Below, piece after piece: positions 6,618 through 17,000 of a stretch of DNA of 55,555 nt; within the stretch, counting starts at the first letter, position 1, and each line of letters opens with the position of its first letter. Source of the stretch: Clostridia bacterium (lineage in GTDB: Bacteria; Bacillota; Clostridia; Oscillospirales; CAG-382); the NCBI GenBank assembly GCA_017521025.1, contig JAFXEB010000021.1:1-55555 (forward strand), written 5' to 3'. Under the pieces are notes generated by a model. It was given only the letters and a program-made list of their open reading frames with translations. It searched no databases and was not told the origin of the DNA. The position numbers and the translations under genes are program-made.

Positions 6618-9053
6618 TTAGTCCTCGTAGTCCTCAAAATCCTCGTCGTCCTCATCATCGTTGTTCTGACGCCACTTGAGCACGAAGAAGATACCGCCGC
6701 CTATCATCACGATTGCTATGATAGCGATAAGGAATATCACCTCAAGGGAAACGCCGGAATCCACGTCTCTCGTAGGAGGCTCGGCAGTCTTCTCTGCCAT
6801 AACAACGCTTATCTCGCCGTTGGAGGCGATGCCGCTTATCTTGATAACCACGTCACCCGAAACGCCTGCGGCGCCCGTAGCGGTTATATCGGTGCCGTTC
6901 TCGTCAAGGAGCACCATATTGGTGTAGCCGGAAACGCTGATGCTGTCTATGCAGTAGCCGCCCTTGGAGTATACGGTAAGCTCAAAGTCGGTGCCGCTCT
7001 TCTGGTACAGCACGCTCTGCCACTGACCGCCCTCGCCCACGGTTACGGTACCGAAGGAGTCAAAGCCGCACATAGAGCCGTTGTACTTAACGGTAACGGC
7101 AGAATAGGGGGCAACGTAGCTGAGGAAGGCACCGTAGCGGTTATTGCCGGGCATATAGGCTCTTATCCAGCCCTCGTTATCCACAGCAAAGAGCTCGTCG
7201 GGAGCGTAGGCGGAGGGTTGACCCGAGATGGGGTCATACTTGAGCCACTCCACTCTGTCGCCCACGGTGAAGGCGCTTGCGGCGTTTATCTTAAGGGAGG
7301 CGCCCTTAGGCATTTCTGCGGCGGAGGCACGCTCGATATAGATGTTGGCAACGCCGTAGAAGGAGCTTTGATTCACCTTCTCCTGCAGCTTGCTCTTAAC
7401 GTAGGCGCAGTACTCGCCCTCGTCAACGGAAACAGAAAAGTCCACGCCGGAGTTGTCAAGACCCGTGGTATCAAAGGAGGCGCCGCCGGGTACTACCCAC
7501 CAGTACTTGCCGTCCACACCGATGTACACAGTCTTGGAGCTGTCCTCAAGCAGGGTGTTAAGGAAAAGAAGCGCATCCTTACCTATCTTGTTCTTCTGAG
7601 CGATGCTGATATAGATATCAGTATTGCCTGAAAGCCCCTGAATATCGGCAACGGTAAGATAGTTGAACTCGGTTTCACCGCCCACAGGCTCAGAGCTGTC
7701 TGCAGGGGCGCTGCTCTCCTCCTCGGAGCTCTGCTCGCCCGACTGCTCAATGGGTTTGAAGCTGACGGTAACAGTCTTGTTGGCGTTTATGTTGGTGATG
7801 GTAAGGGTGGTGCCCGTAATGGTCCACTCCTGCCCGTTTACGGTGATAAGGTCTATCTCATAGCCATCATCAGGCACGAAATTGAACTCCACGTTCTCGC
7901 CCCTCTCCACAGAGGTGGGACGGTCGGGGAATATCTGACCGCCGACGCCGTTAACCACGGGGGTGACGGTGAAGGAGCTGTTTTCGTAGAAAACGATGTC
8001 CACAAGCTCGTTCTGCTCAACAACAAGGCTGTAGGTGGTAACGCCGTATCTGACGGCGCCGCTGTTGTTAAGCCTTATGCAGTCCACTGCCATACCGGGG
8101 TTGGGGGTGATCACCACAGTAACCGCCCTGCCTGCAGGGATGCGCAAAAAGCCGCTTACTACCTCTACCTCGGTGACGGTATAGGTGCCGCCGCTCTGGC
8201 AGTTTATGCTTACGTCACAAAGACGGCTGAACTCTACGTTTACTGCGGTGGTCTCTGTAACGGGCACTTTTATCTCAGCGTTAAGCATATCGGAGCCAAG
8301 GCTCACGGGGGTGCCGTTAACGGTAACCGCCTTGATGCCGTAGCCGTCTGTGGCGGTAAGGGTAAGAGCAAGCTCACCGCCTACGAAATAGTCTGCATCG
8401 GGGTCAAAGCCCTCTACGGTGCCCCAGCCTGCGTCACTGATATTGGTGACCTCAACAACTGCGGCGTCTGCATCGGCAAGGCTTACGTCTATCTCAGCCG
8501 CACGGTGTACGGCGTTGATAACAACGGTGCCTATGGTGGGGTCTATGGCATACTGGTTGCCCGTAACAACGCCAAGGTCGCCTACCACCTTGCCTACCTC
8601 GGGAGCGATGCTGAAGGTAACGTCGCTGCCCTCAAGGACGCTGAAGGTAATGGGCTCGCCTGCCGAGGTCTTAACCTCGGTGGTAACGCCCGTAGCGGTA
8701 ACGGTAACACTACCGCCCTTGACGTAAACGGTAACTGTCCAGTACTTGCCCTCGGGCACAGAGCTGTCGTCGGGAGCAGAGCTGTCCTCAGGCTCAGAGC
8801 TGTCCTCAGGCTCAGAGCTGTCAGAGGGCACCTCGGAGCTATCAGAGGGAGCGGTGCTCTCCTCAGCGCCACCGGAGCTCTCAGGAGCGGAAGCGCTCTC
8901 GGAAGAGGGCTCGGAATCCACCGCCTCGCTCTCGGAAGTCACGGGGACATCTGTGCTCTGGTCGGTCACGGCGCTTTCCTCAGCGGCAACCGCCACGGCA
9001 AAAGAGCCGAGACACAATATCAGGGTCAATAAAACACATATCAGCTTTTTCAT
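6618..9053 (-). CDS. Large membrane-anchored surface protein with InlB-like beta repeats
   Basis: An 811-aa protein. It has a signal peptide (MKKLICVLLTLILCLGSFAV), then a low-complexity Ser/Glu/Asp/Pro segment to about residue 95 with repeated SSEPED units. Several beta-repeat modules of the divergent InlB B-repeat type follow; one ends VNGQEWTITGTTLTITNINA and another carries VTVNGTPVSLGSDML. After a Cys-containing middle region comes a single helix (LEVIFLIAIIAIVMIGGGIFF) and a very acidic tail, DDEDDEDFEDYED. There is no LPXTG motif, so it is anchored by the helix. Likely an adhesin or scaffold on the cell face; ligand unknown. GGAGGAAATTTG precedes the ATG at 9053. Related repeats occur in the proteins at 12778 and 36363. 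Confidence 0.8.
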   Translation of the reverse strand: MKKLICVLLTLILCLGSFAVAVAAEESAVTDQSTDVPVTSESEAVDSEPSSESASAPESSGGAEESTAPSDSSEVPSDSSEPEDSSEPEDSSAPDDSSVPEGKYWTVTVYVKGGSVTVTATGVTTEVKTSAGEPITFSVLEGSDVTFSIAPEVGKVVGDLGVVTGNQYAIDPTIGTVVINAVHRAAEIDVSLADADAAVVEVTNISDAGWGTVEGFDPDADYFVGGELALTLTATDGYGIKAVTVNGTPVSLGSDMLNAEIKVPVTETTAVNVEFSRLCDVSINCQSGGTYTVTEVEVVSGFLRIPAGRAVTVVITPNPGMAVDCIRLNNSGAVRYGVTTYSLVVEQNELVDIVFYENSSFTVTPVVNGVGGQIFPDRPTSVERGENVEFNFVPDDGYEIDLITVNGQEWTITGTTLTITNINANKTVTVSFKPIEQSGEQSSEEESSAPADSSEPVGGETEFNYLTVADIQGLSGNTDIYISIAQKNKIGKDALLFLNTLLEDSSKTVYIGVDGKYWWVVPGGASFDTTGLDNSGVDFSVSVDEGEYCAYVKSKLQEKVNQSSFYGVANIYIERASAAEMPKGASLKINAASAFTVGDRVEWLKYDPISGQPSAYAPDELFAVDNEGWIRAYMPGNNRYGAFLSYVAPYSAVTVKYNGSMCGFDSFGTVTVGEGGQWQSVLYQKSGTDFELTVYSKGGYCIDSISVSGYTNMVLLDENGTDITATGAAGVSGDVVIKISGIASNGEISVVMAEKTAEPPTRDVDSGVSLEVIFLIAIIAIVMIGGGIFFVLKWRQNNDDEDDEDFEDYED

Positions 9054-9126
9054 CAAATTTCCTCCACAGAGAATGTTCTGTCTGGCACAGCCGCCCGAAA
9101 TACGGGGGCATTTTATCCAAACGCAG

Positions 9127-9155
9127 TTGACAGAAACATAAAAAGATGCTATACT
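9127..9155 (+). promoter_or_regulatory. Sigma-A promoter for proS
   Basis: TTGACA (9127-9132), a 17-bp spacer and TATACT (9150-9155), 77 bp before the proS ATG. The leader is too short for a T-box, so proS does not appear to be under tRNA-sensing control here. Confidence 0.8.
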
Positions 9156-9231
9156 GTCAAATACATTATACATAACTTAAAGCAAAAATACAATAGCTGT
9201 TTTGATTTTTTATTTTCAGGGGGAAATTTTT

Positions 9232-10668
9232 ATGGCAGAAAAGAAAAAGGTGGAGGCGATAACCTCCAGAGACGAGGATTTTGCCAAGTGGTACACGGAC
9301 ATTGTTAAGAAGGCTGAGCTTATTGAGTACACCAGCGTAAAGGGCTGTATGGTCATCCGTCCCTACGGCTACGCTATATGGGAGAACATCCAGCGCATAC
9401 TTGACGGTATGTTCAAGGCTACGGGGCACGAGAACGTGTGTATGCCTATGTTTATACCCGAAAGCCTGCTTCAGAAGGAGAAGGACCACGTTGAGGGCTT
9501 TGCCCCCGAGGTTGCGTGGGTCACCATGGGCGGCAAAGAGGTGCTTGAGGACAGGCTTTGCGTGCGCCCCACCTCTGAGACCCTGTTTTGTGAGCATTAC
9601 GCAAATATCATACATTCCTACAGAGACCTGCCCAAGCTGTATAACCAGTGGGTAAGCGTTGTGCGTTGGGAGAAGACTACCCGTCCCTTCCTCAGGAGCC
9701 GTGAGTTCTTGTGGCAGGAGGGTCATACCATCCACGCTACCGAGGCTGAGGCTATTGCCGAGACCGAGCAGATGCTGAACATTTACGCAGATTTCTGCGA
9801 AAAGTATCTGGCTATGCCCGTAGTAAAGGGCAAGAAGACCGAGAGCGATAAGTTTGCAGGTGCGGTCTCTACCTATTGTATAGAGGCTTTGATGCACGAC
9901 GGCAAGGCGCTTCAGGCAGGCACCAGCCACTTCTTTGGTGACGGCTTTGCCAAGGCGTTTGATATAACCTATACCGACAGAGAGAACAAGAAGGTCAACC
10001 CCTTCCAGACAAGCTGGGGCGTTACCACCCGTCTTATCGGTGCCATCATTATGACCCACGGCGATGACAACGGTCTTGTACTGCCCCCTGCAGTTGCGCC
10101 CGTTCAGGTAGTGATCATCCCCGTGGCACAGCATAAGGAGGGCGTGCTTGAGGCTTGCGGCGCACTTAAGGACAAGCTTTCCCAAAGCTTCCGTGTAAAG
10201 CTGGATGACAGCGACAACTCCGCAGGCTGGAAGTTTGCCGAGTATGAGATGAAGGGCGTACCCGTAAGAATAGAGCTTGGGCCCAGAGATATCGAGAACG
10301 GTCAGTGCGTGGTATGCCTGCGCTGTAACGGTGAGAAGTATACTCTGCCTCTTGAGGGCATCGAGGAGGCTATCGCCGAGAAGCTTGCCGAGGCTAACGA
10401 TATTATGTTCAAGGCTGCTCTTGCCAACAGAGAGAAGAAGACCTACACCTGCACCTCTATGGAGGAGATAGTAAAGGCCCTTGAGGAGAAGGGTGACGGC
10501 TTTGTTAAGGCAATGTGGTGCGGTGACGAGGCTTGTGAGGACGCCGTTAAGGAGCAGACGGGGGTTTGCTCACGCTGTATCCCCTTCGAGGGCGAGGCTG
10601 TCAGCGACAAGTGCGTTTGCTGTGGCAAGGAGGCTAAGCACCTACTTTATTGGGGCAAGGCTTATTAA
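9232..10668 (+). CDS. proS: Proline--tRNA ligase, archaeal/eukaryote-like type
   Basis: A 478-aa class II synthetase. Motif 2 lies around [20 protein letters not shown], which continues EGHT; the anticodon-binding domain follows from about residue 285 ([11 protein letters not shown]); the C-terminal domain has the four cysteines CGDEAC...CSRCIPF...CVCCGKEA, consistent with zinc. The length and lack of an editing insertion mark the short archaeal/eukaryote-like ProRS type, found in many Clostridia in place of the longer bacterial type. It charges tRNA-Pro in the cytosol. Start: ATG at 9232 after CAGGGGG. The gene stands alone, whereas in Bacillus proS lies between rasP and polC; here ispG occupies that place. 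Confidence 0.95.
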   Translation: MAEKKKVEAITSRDEDFAKWYTDIVKKAELIEYTSVKGCMVIRPYGYAIWENIQRILDGMFKATGHENVCMPMFIPESLLQKEKDHVEGFAPEVAWVTMGGKEVLEDRLCVRPTSETLFCEHYANIIHSYRDLPKLYNQWVSVVRWEKTTRPFLRSREFLWQEGHTIHATEAEAIAETEQMLNIYADFCEKYLAMPVVKGKKTESDKFAGAVSTYCIEALMHDGKALQAGTSHFFGDGFAKAFDITYTDRENKKVNPFQTSWGVTTRLIGAIIMTHGDDNGLVLPPAVAPVQVVIIPVAQHKEGVLEACGALKDKLSQSFRVKLDDSDNSAGWKFAEYEMKGVPVRIELGPRDIENGQCVVCLRCNGEKYTLPLEGIEEAIAEKLAEANDIMFKAALANREKKTYTCTSMEEIVKALEEKGDGFVKAMWCGDEACEDAVKEQTGVCSRCIPFEGEAVSDKCVCCGKEAKHLLYWGKAY

Positions 10669-10730
10669 TCAAAATGTTATAGGAAAGAGGCTGTAAAGGG
10701 CTTTGGCTTATTACAGCACGAGCAAAGGAC

Positions 10731-10764
10731 GGGGCATATCCAAGAGAGGGTGTGCCCCTTTCTT
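10731..10764 (+). terminator. Probable terminator of proS
   Basis: GGGGCA / TGCCCC stem with a 16-nt loop followed by TTTCTT, about 60 nt after the proS stop. Short stem, so moderate support. Confidence 0.5.
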
Positions 10765-10794
10765 ATATATTGTCTTTTCGGCGGAAGCATTGCC

Positions 10795-10968
10795 AAGCCT
10801 TCTCCTTCGAGGAGAAGGGGGACCGACGGTACGTCGGTGGATGAGGTGTAGCCGTCCGCAGACGACGCAATGTCCACAAGTCGATAAGAAGAAAATAACG
10901 GATGCTGCGCATCCTACACCTCATCCGTCAGCCTTCGGCTGCCACCTTCCCCTCAAGAGGGAAGGCTT
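10795..10968. repeat. Head-to-head pair of double-hairpin repeats
   Basis: A forward copy (10795-10851) and an inverted copy (10914-10968) of a roughly 55-bp element with constant ends AAGCCTTC and GGATGAGGTGTAG. Each has a first hairpin (TCTCC/GGAGA or a TCCC-type version) and a second whose arms differ: CCGAC/GTCGG in the forward copy, CAGCC/GGCTG in the inverted one. They account for most of the 437-bp gap between proS and the sigma gene. Related copies lie at 54357-55222. I see no gene in this gap. Confidence 0.8.
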
Positions 10969-11105
10969 TTATATGCTTCCGCTTACTGTAACGGAAGCGC
11001 AATTTCAAAGCAAAACACATTTTTCTCGCAAAAAAGCATTGTTCGTCCGTATAATAGGTGTAAGGTACCTTAGAAAAAGCGGACAAAGAAAGGAGGGAGC
11101 AAGAA

Positions 11106-11657
11106 GTGCCAGTCGAGACAGAGAGCAAAGCGGCAGAGCTTTACGAGCGCTTCAGGCAGGGAGACAAGGCAGCCTTTGAGAGCCTTGTGCTTGAATACAG
11201 GCACAGCCTTGCGCTGTTTATCCGCCGTTTTGTAAGCGATATGGACACTGCAGAGGATCTGGCGGCGGACGTATTCGTTAAGCTGCTTGTGAAAAAGCCA
11301 AGGTACAAGGGCAACGCCTCCTTTAAGACATGGCTGTTCACCGCAGGACGCAACCTTGCCGTAGATCACCTGAGGAAGCACGGGCGCACCCTGACGGAGG
11401 AGGAAGTTCGACAGGGACACTCAGAGGGCACGGAGGACAGCTTTTTTAAAAGTGAAAGGAAACGGGCTTTGTACCGTGCACTGAACACGCTCCCAAGGGA
11501 TGAGAAACAGCTTATGCACCTCATTTATATCGAGGACTTAGGCTATGACCACGCAGAAAAGGTCTTAGGCGTACCCAAGGGCAAGCTGTACGCCATGGCA
11601 CGGCGTGCCAAGGGAACGCTTAAGGATATTCTTACAAAGGAGGGAATAGAGTTTTGA
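11106..11657 (+). CDS. ECF-type RNA polymerase sigma factor
   Basis: 183 aa. Sigma-70 region 2 lies in YRHSLALFIRRFVSDMDTAE and continues DLAADVFVKLL...SFKTWLFTAGRNLAVDHLRK. Region 4 is LYRALNTLPRDEKQLMHLIY to KGKLYAMARRAKGTLKDIL. It redirects RNA polymerase to a specific promoter set, usually in response to envelope stress, and is normally held by an anti-sigma factor encoded next door. The start is a GTG (11106) after AAAGGAGG. A TATAAT at 11050-11055 lies upstream but without a good -35, as expected for an autoregulated ECF promoter. Its stop overlaps the start of the following membrane protein, the usual arrangement for a sigma/anti-sigma pair. Confidence 0.92.
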   Translation: MPVETESKAAELYERFRQGDKAAFESLVLEYRHSLALFIRRFVSDMDTAEDLAADVFVKLLVKKPRYKGNASFKTWLFTAGRNLAVDHLRKHGRTLTEEEVRQGHSEGTEDSFFKSERKRALYRALNTLPRDEKQLMHLIYIEDLGYDHAEKVLGVPKGKLYAMARRAKGTLKDILTKEGIEF

Positions 11658-12727
11658 AAAACGACAGACAGTTTATAGAAAGCATTTATGAAAAGAAGAC
11701 TGCCCGTGACAGAGAGGCAAGGAAAAAGCTGATCTCGGTAGTGGCAATAGCCTTGGTAATGGCACTGGTTGTGGGTGCGATAGCACTTATGCCTTCAGGC
11801 GGTGCACCTGACGTCCAAGGACAGGACGGCTATGTAGCAGACCTGCCCGACAAGGAAGACAGTACCGCCGACAGCAAGGCAGAGGATGCCGTTATAGAGG
11901 CAAGCACCCAAGACACGGACGGCGAGCAAAGCAAGGCTGAGCAGCTTTTGGTGCTTACCAGACCCGATGACAGAAACGAAGAAGAGGCATATATCGACAC
12001 CCCCCTGACCCCCAATTTTGCACTTACGGGCCCCATTGACGACACCCGCTTTTACGACACCCTTAAGGCAGAGGAGAACACCAAAGCACGCTTCGCCGTA
12101 GCCTTGGAAATAGATTCGCTTTCTGCCTTCACCTACGAGGGTAAGACGGTAGACGAGCTGTTTTATGATATAGAATACGGCTACCGTTGCTTCAGAGATG
12201 AGACTTACGCTCTTTTCAACGAATATCAGACCGCCTTTGTAAAATGGCGCTGGAGCCATGAAGAAGGAGGCTACAACGACATAGTAAAGGACCTTTGGGT
12301 GCGGGCGCAGGCAGGCGACAAAGAGGCGGAGGAAATGTATATCTACTACGAAAAGACCTCCGACAAGGTGATATTCCGTGAGCTTGTGTGGGACAAGACC
12401 CAAAGCGCCGAGGATATCAAGACTCTTGAAGCGCAGATAGCACACTATGACGCTATATGGGCTGTCTACCGCAACGAGGGCGAGAACTATTTAAAAGAGG
12501 CATACGGCAAGGAGCTTGAAAGACTTCTCGCAGAGGGCTATGACCTGCATTGCACCACCGCAAACGGTCAGCTTATGCTCACAGGCAGTCTTACCGCTGA
12601 GCAGATACTGTATTTTGACAACACAGGGAACTTCTCCTACCGTTGCTCCTGGCTTGTAAGGGCTCCCCTCAAGGATGCCGACAAGATAGACCTGACCACC
12701 ATTATCGGCAGCGAAGCCGACGAATAA
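11654..12727 (+). CDS. Single-pass membrane protein, probable anti-sigma partner
   Basis: 357 aa starting at TTG (11654), which overlaps the sigma gene's TGA by 4 nt, so translation is probably coupled. Residues 1-25 are cytosolic and charged (NDRQFIESIYEKKTARDREA), residues about 26-46 form a membrane helix (LISVVAIALVMALVVGAIAL), and the rest is outside: an acidic linker, then a helical globular part with AFTYEGKTVDELFYDIEYGY and many Trp/Tyr. The short N-terminus does not show the zinc HxxxCxxC motif of classical ZAS anti-sigma domains. The partner role is inferred from position, topology and overlap; the extracellular part is unfamiliar to me and could be the sensor. Confidence 0.6.
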   Translation: MKNDRQFIESIYEKKTARDREARKKLISVVAIALVMALVVGAIALMPSGGAPDVQGQDGYVADLPDKEDSTADSKAEDAVIEASTQDTDGEQSKAEQLLVLTRPDDRNEEEAYIDTPLTPNFALTGPIDDTRFYDTLKAEENTKARFAVALEIDSLSAFTYEGKTVDELFYDIEYGYRCFRDETYALFNEYQTAFVKWRWSHEEGGYNDIVKDLWVRAQAGDKEAEEMYIYYEKTSDKVIFRELVWDKTQSAEDIKTLEAQIAHYDAIWAVYRNEGENYLKEAYGKELERLLAEGYDLHCTTANGQLMLTGSLTAEQILYFDNTGNFSYRCSWLVRAPLKDADKIDLTTIIGSEADE

Positions 12728-12732
12728 AAACC

Positions 12733-12764
12733 AAGGCACCGCCCTTTATTTTGGGCGGTGCCTT
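12733..12764. terminator. Bidirectional terminator between convergent genes
   Basis: A perfect 12-bp stem AAGGCACCGCCC / GGGCGGTGCCTT between the anti-sigma gene and the convergent esterase gene. Confidence 0.85.
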
Positions 12765-12777
12765 TGAATTCCCTTGG

Positions 12778-14049
12778 CTATTTCTTTTTCTTTTTGGATA
12801 TAAGGAACGCAGCGGCACCGCCAACAACTGCGGCTACTGCGGCGGCGATAATGCCCACCTTAGCGGCAGTGGGGAGTCCCTTGGGCTCCTCAGGCGTTTC
12901 CTCTGCGGGGATGGGAGCGAAGGAGGCCACTACCTCCATATTACCCTCGGCGACGCACTCGTAGCTAAGGTTGCCGCTGTCATCGGTTATATACTCCACA
13001 GCCTCGCCGTTAACGGTAAGTCCCTCGGCAAGATATCCCTCCTCGGTGCTTATCTCCAGGCGGACGGTCTCACCTATACGGACGGTCTCGGTGGTCTTCT
13101 GAACACTGCCGCCCTCGCCTACGGTGATATTAACGGTGCATTTGCGGCACTCGTCAAACATCCACTCTATAAGATAGGGGTCCTTGACCTGCTTCAGCGC
13201 AGGAGTCCATGCGTTATGCCCCGCTATCTCAAACTCGGTATAAACCGCATCAGCGCCTATCTCCTCAAGCGCCGCTATCATCTCACGGGAGCCTGCCACG
13301 GGCACGGACTGATCGCCGTCACAATGGAACGCCCAAACCTTTACGCCGTTATCCTTCAGCACGGATGCCTTGGAGGGGTCACCGCCGCCGCAAATAGGAT
13401 AGATGGCGTTGAAGGTCTCGGGATGGCGGAGTGCCAGATCCCAAGTGCCGTAGCCGCCCATAGAGATACCGCCAAGGATGACGTTGCTTGCGTCGCCGTT
13501 TTCGTTGGCGATAATGCTTTGGATAAGCTCAAAGACCGCCTTGCTGTAGGGGGTCTCTGCCACGGCATCTATACTGTAGGAGCCTGCGGCATAGGGGGTA
13601 TCTACCCACTGTGCGCCCTCGGGGCACTGGGGAGCTATAACGATATAAGGGATGCCTGCAAAGAACTCCTCTGCGGCGTCGGAGGCAAGATAGTTTACCG
13701 TTGCGGGCTGGTCGGTTATCTGCTTTTCGTTATCGTCGCCCTTGCCGCCCGAGCCGTGGAGGAACACGAACACCATAGCGGGGTTTGCCTTATCCTCTGC
13801 ATCATAGGCAGGGGAATAGTAGGCACGGTAATTGAGTGCGGTACCGTCTGCACTTTCAAAAACTTTTGCCTCTGTCTTTTCAAGTATCCTTACGGAGTTG
13901 TCGGAAACAAGCTGGGCGTAGTCCTTGCCTGCGGTCTCGCCGCTTGTTGCGGCACTGTCGCTCTGCTCTGCCCCTGCGGTGAGCGAAACTGTGGCGACAA
14001 TGGCGCCTGCCAGCGCACCTGCCACCAATAGCTTGGTTATTGCTTTCAT
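12778..14049 (-). CDS. Membrane-anchored alpha/beta-hydrolase esterase
   Basis: 423 aa: signal peptide (about 1-27), an alpha/beta-hydrolase domain of the PHB-depolymerase/feruloyl-esterase (CE1-like) type, one InlB-like beta module (about 310-385, LTVNGEAVEY) and a C-terminal helix with lysine tail (AAAVAAVVGGAAAFLISKKK). Catalytic residues are all visible: oxyanion FLHGSGG (98), nucleophile Ser196 in GISMGG, Asp246 in GDQSVP, His278 in AGHNAW. It probably cleaves ester-linked groups on plant polysaccharides outside the cell; substrate is inferred only. AGGAGG precedes the ATG. It starts only 20 nt after addA with no terminator between, so read-through is possible. A dead relative is encoded at 36363. 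Confidence 0.85.
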   Translation of the reverse strand: MKAITKLLVAGALAGAIVATVSLTAGAEQSDSAATSGETAGKDYAQLVSDNSVRILEKTEAKVFESADGTALNYRAYYSPAYDAEDKANPAMVFVFLHGSGGKGDDNEKQITDQPATVNYLASDAAEEFFAGIPYIVIAPQCPEGAQWVDTPYAAGSYSIDAVAETPYSKAVFELIQSIIANENGDASNVILGGISMGGYGTWDLALRHPETFNAIYPICGGGDPSKASVLKDNGVKVWAFHCDGDQSVPVAGSREMIAALEEIGADAVYTEFEIAGHNAWTPALKQVKDPYLIEWMFDECRKCTVNITVGEGGSVQKTTETVRIGETVRLEISTEEGYLAEGLTVNGEAVEYITDDSGNLSYECVAEGNMEVVASFAPIPAEETPEEPKGLPTAAKVGIIAAAVAAVVGGAAAFLISKKKKK

Positions 14050-14068
14050 AAATAAGAGTCCTCCTGTT

Positions 14069-17000
14069 TTATGTATTAAAAGGGTCTATGTCACCCACGT
14101 CTACCGTATCGGAAAGGGCGAAGGAATAGATATACGCCCCCGTCACGGGTCTGCCCGTGATCTTCTCCACATAAAGCCTGTAAAGGTAAAGCTGTACTCC
14201 GTAGCTGTCACGCAGTGCCTCGGCTCCGCCCTCGCCTACCCTGTCGGTCTTGTAGTCTATAAGGGTAAAGCTACCGTCGGGGTTCTCAAAGAAGCAGTCG
14301 ATAACGCCCTGCAGCATCACCTGCTCCTCCCCCGCATCCTTGAACAGATAGCCCGGCAGTGCGGTAGAAAAGCGGCGCTCTCTGTACACACGGGGCGACG
14401 CCTTGATACGGGCATAGATATCGGAGCGGAAGAACCGACCCAGCGCCTCGGTATCCATAAGCCGCCTTTGCTCCTCGGTAACAAAGCCCCTGTCAAGAAG
14501 CCTGTCAGCCTCTGCCACAAGGTCTGCCTCTGCCCGCTTGAAATCGGCAAACTGCATAAACACGTGGTTTGCCGTGCCACGCCGTGCCCCTGCCGACGGA
14601 CCGCCCCCTGCGAAGCAGGGCAGTCTGTCAGACACCCTCGCAGGTGCAGGCGCAACAAGCTTGCCGTTTTCGTCCCGGACAAGGGCGGAGGCGGAATACT
14701 TCGCCGTAACGGTGCGTGGAGGTGGGGGTGCCTCTCTCAAGGGGGGCAGTGCCGTTTCCTCTGCGCTTGCCTCCCTTTCGATACCCGAAAGCGCCAGAGG
14801 CTGTACCTGCTCTGCCTCGGCGCAGTCCTTTACCTCGATATTATAAAACATTTCGCCGCCCTTTGCAACAGCCGCAAGGAATAAATCTGCAAAAGTGCTT
14901 TGCTTTTTCTTGTCTATGCGCTCCCATACCCCGTCGCTGAAGGTAGCGGATACGTACAGTTTCTTTCGGGCACGGGTAAGGGCAACGTAAAGCAGTCTGT
15001 GCTCCTCTGCGTATTCTTTGTGCTTTTCCGTCTCCCCATCAAGATGCTTAAGCAGAGGCTTGGCAGACCACGCCTCCCTTTGCTTTTTCAGACTGAGAGA
15101 CAGCCCCGTATCAAAGTTGACCCTTACGGCATTGCCATCACTGCTCTTGCCACGCTTGCCCGTATCGCAAAGGAACACCGCATCAAACTCAAGCCCCTTG
15201 GAGCCGTGGACGGTCAGCAACCTTACGCCCTCGGCGCTTTTACTGCGCTCGGCATCGGGTCCCTGCCCCTTTTCTTCAAGACGGCGCAGGTAGTCGGTGA
15301 ACACGCTCACGCCTCTGAAGGCGTCCTGCTCCATACCCATAGCCAAGGAATAAAAGGCGTTAAGGTTCGCCCTGAACTTTTCTTCGTCACCCTTTGGGGC
15401 GTAGGCGAATATGCGAAAATCCTCGTACAGATACCACAAAAGCTTGTGCACAGGCAGTATCAGTGCCTTTGCACGGTAAAGGCTCAGCCGCTCCAGAAAA
15501 GCGGCGCATTTCTCGCCCAGCACGCTGTCCTCCTCTGCCTTGGCACACAGGTCCTCGTACAGGGATATGGAGCAGTCCCTTATCTCCACAAGCTCGCCTG
15601 CGGTGAAGCGGAACACGGGACTGCGCAGAAGCGCCGCAAGGGATATGTCGTCCGTAGGGTTGTCCACCGTGCGCAGTGCGGATATCATAAGCAGTATCTC
15701 GGGGCGGTCAAGCAGCTTTTCCTTACTGTTTTTAAGACCTGTGGCTATTCCCCTTGCCTCCAGCTCGTCGGAATAGCTTTGCATATGCTTTGAATCGTGG
15801 AAAAGCAGTCCTATCTCCGAGGGCTTAACTCCCGAGGCGATAAGGCGCACTACCTCGTTGCAGACCTCCGCCTGCTCTGTGCGGTAGTCCTTTGCGTTTT
15901 CGTAAAGCCATACCGAAACGGGCACGCCGCCGCTGTCATCCTTGCCGTGGATAAGCCGTTCCTTTGTGTAGTCGCCGTCTGCCCTCTCCACGGTGTATAT
16001 CCTGTCGCACACGTGGTTGCAGAAATCTATAACCGTTTTGTCACAGCGAAAATTCTCACGGAGCAGTACAAGCTCACCCTCGCCCTTGCCCTCCTCGCCG
16101 TAGCTGTCACGGTATCCCATAAACAGCTCGGGATGGGCGTCACGAAAGCCGTAAATGCTCTGCTTTACGTCACCCACCATAAAACGTCTGCCCTCGCCTA
16201 TCACACGGAATATGCTGTCCTGCAGAGGGCTTACGTCCTGATACTCGTCTATGTATACCTCCTTATATGCGGCAGAAAGCTTTCTGCCCAGAGGCTTTTT
16301 AAGATATGAGCCGTCCTTTTCCTCCACAAGCAGAGACAGAAAAAGCTGCTCTGCATCGGAAAAATCTATAATGCCACGCCTTTTCTTTTCGGCTGTATAG
16401 CACTCGTCCAGCCGCTTCATAAATACAAGCAGGGCGGCGGCGACCTCTGCGGTCACATCATACTCTCTTATCAGTGCGTCTCTCGTCCTGCATAGGTCTG
16501 AAAGCCTGCTTACCCTGCCCTTCAAATCGTTATAGGCGGCGATATATTCATCATCTCCGCCTCTGCGACTGCCCGGTGCATAAGCGCTTGTCGCCGCCGA
16601 AAAGCTGTAGTAGTCCTCCTCAAGCCCCTGCCTCATCAGCGCAAGAGCCGCCTTCACCTTGCCGCAGAATACAAGCCCCTTGTCATCGGCTGTAGCAAGC
16701 ATGGTTTCAAGGTCATCCTCCATAACGGCAAGCTCCGCCTCGCAGACCGCCCTTACCTCCTTACCCCTCTCAAGAGCAAAGAAATCCTCGTCATGCAGAC
16801 GCCTTGCATCCCTTACAAGCCTTGCCACTGCATCCTCAAGCCACTGCATATAGAAGGGGAAGGTACGGATGTCACTGTAGAGCCCGATGCACGCCTTTAC
16901 AAGTCCGTCATCGCTTTTGTGGCTGGCGAAATTGTCAAGAAGCAGGTCTATCTCTGCCCCGTCCTCCTCGCAAAGCTCTGTTATGACCCTGTCTGCGCTG

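Noticed and set aside
6618..6700. Sortase LPXTG signal in the surface protein
   Set aside because: The C-terminus has a membrane helix followed by an acidic tail and no LPXTG-like motif.
9156..9231. T-box or other riboswitch upstream of proS
   Set aside because: The leader after the promoter is only about 70 nt, with no T-box sequence and no terminator hairpin.
12643..14031. A 462-codon plus-strand frame opposite the esterase
   Set aside because: Antisense shadow of a gene with an intact signal peptide, catalytic triad and anchor. The same holds for the long frames opposite proS, recG, addA, addB and the dockerin protein.
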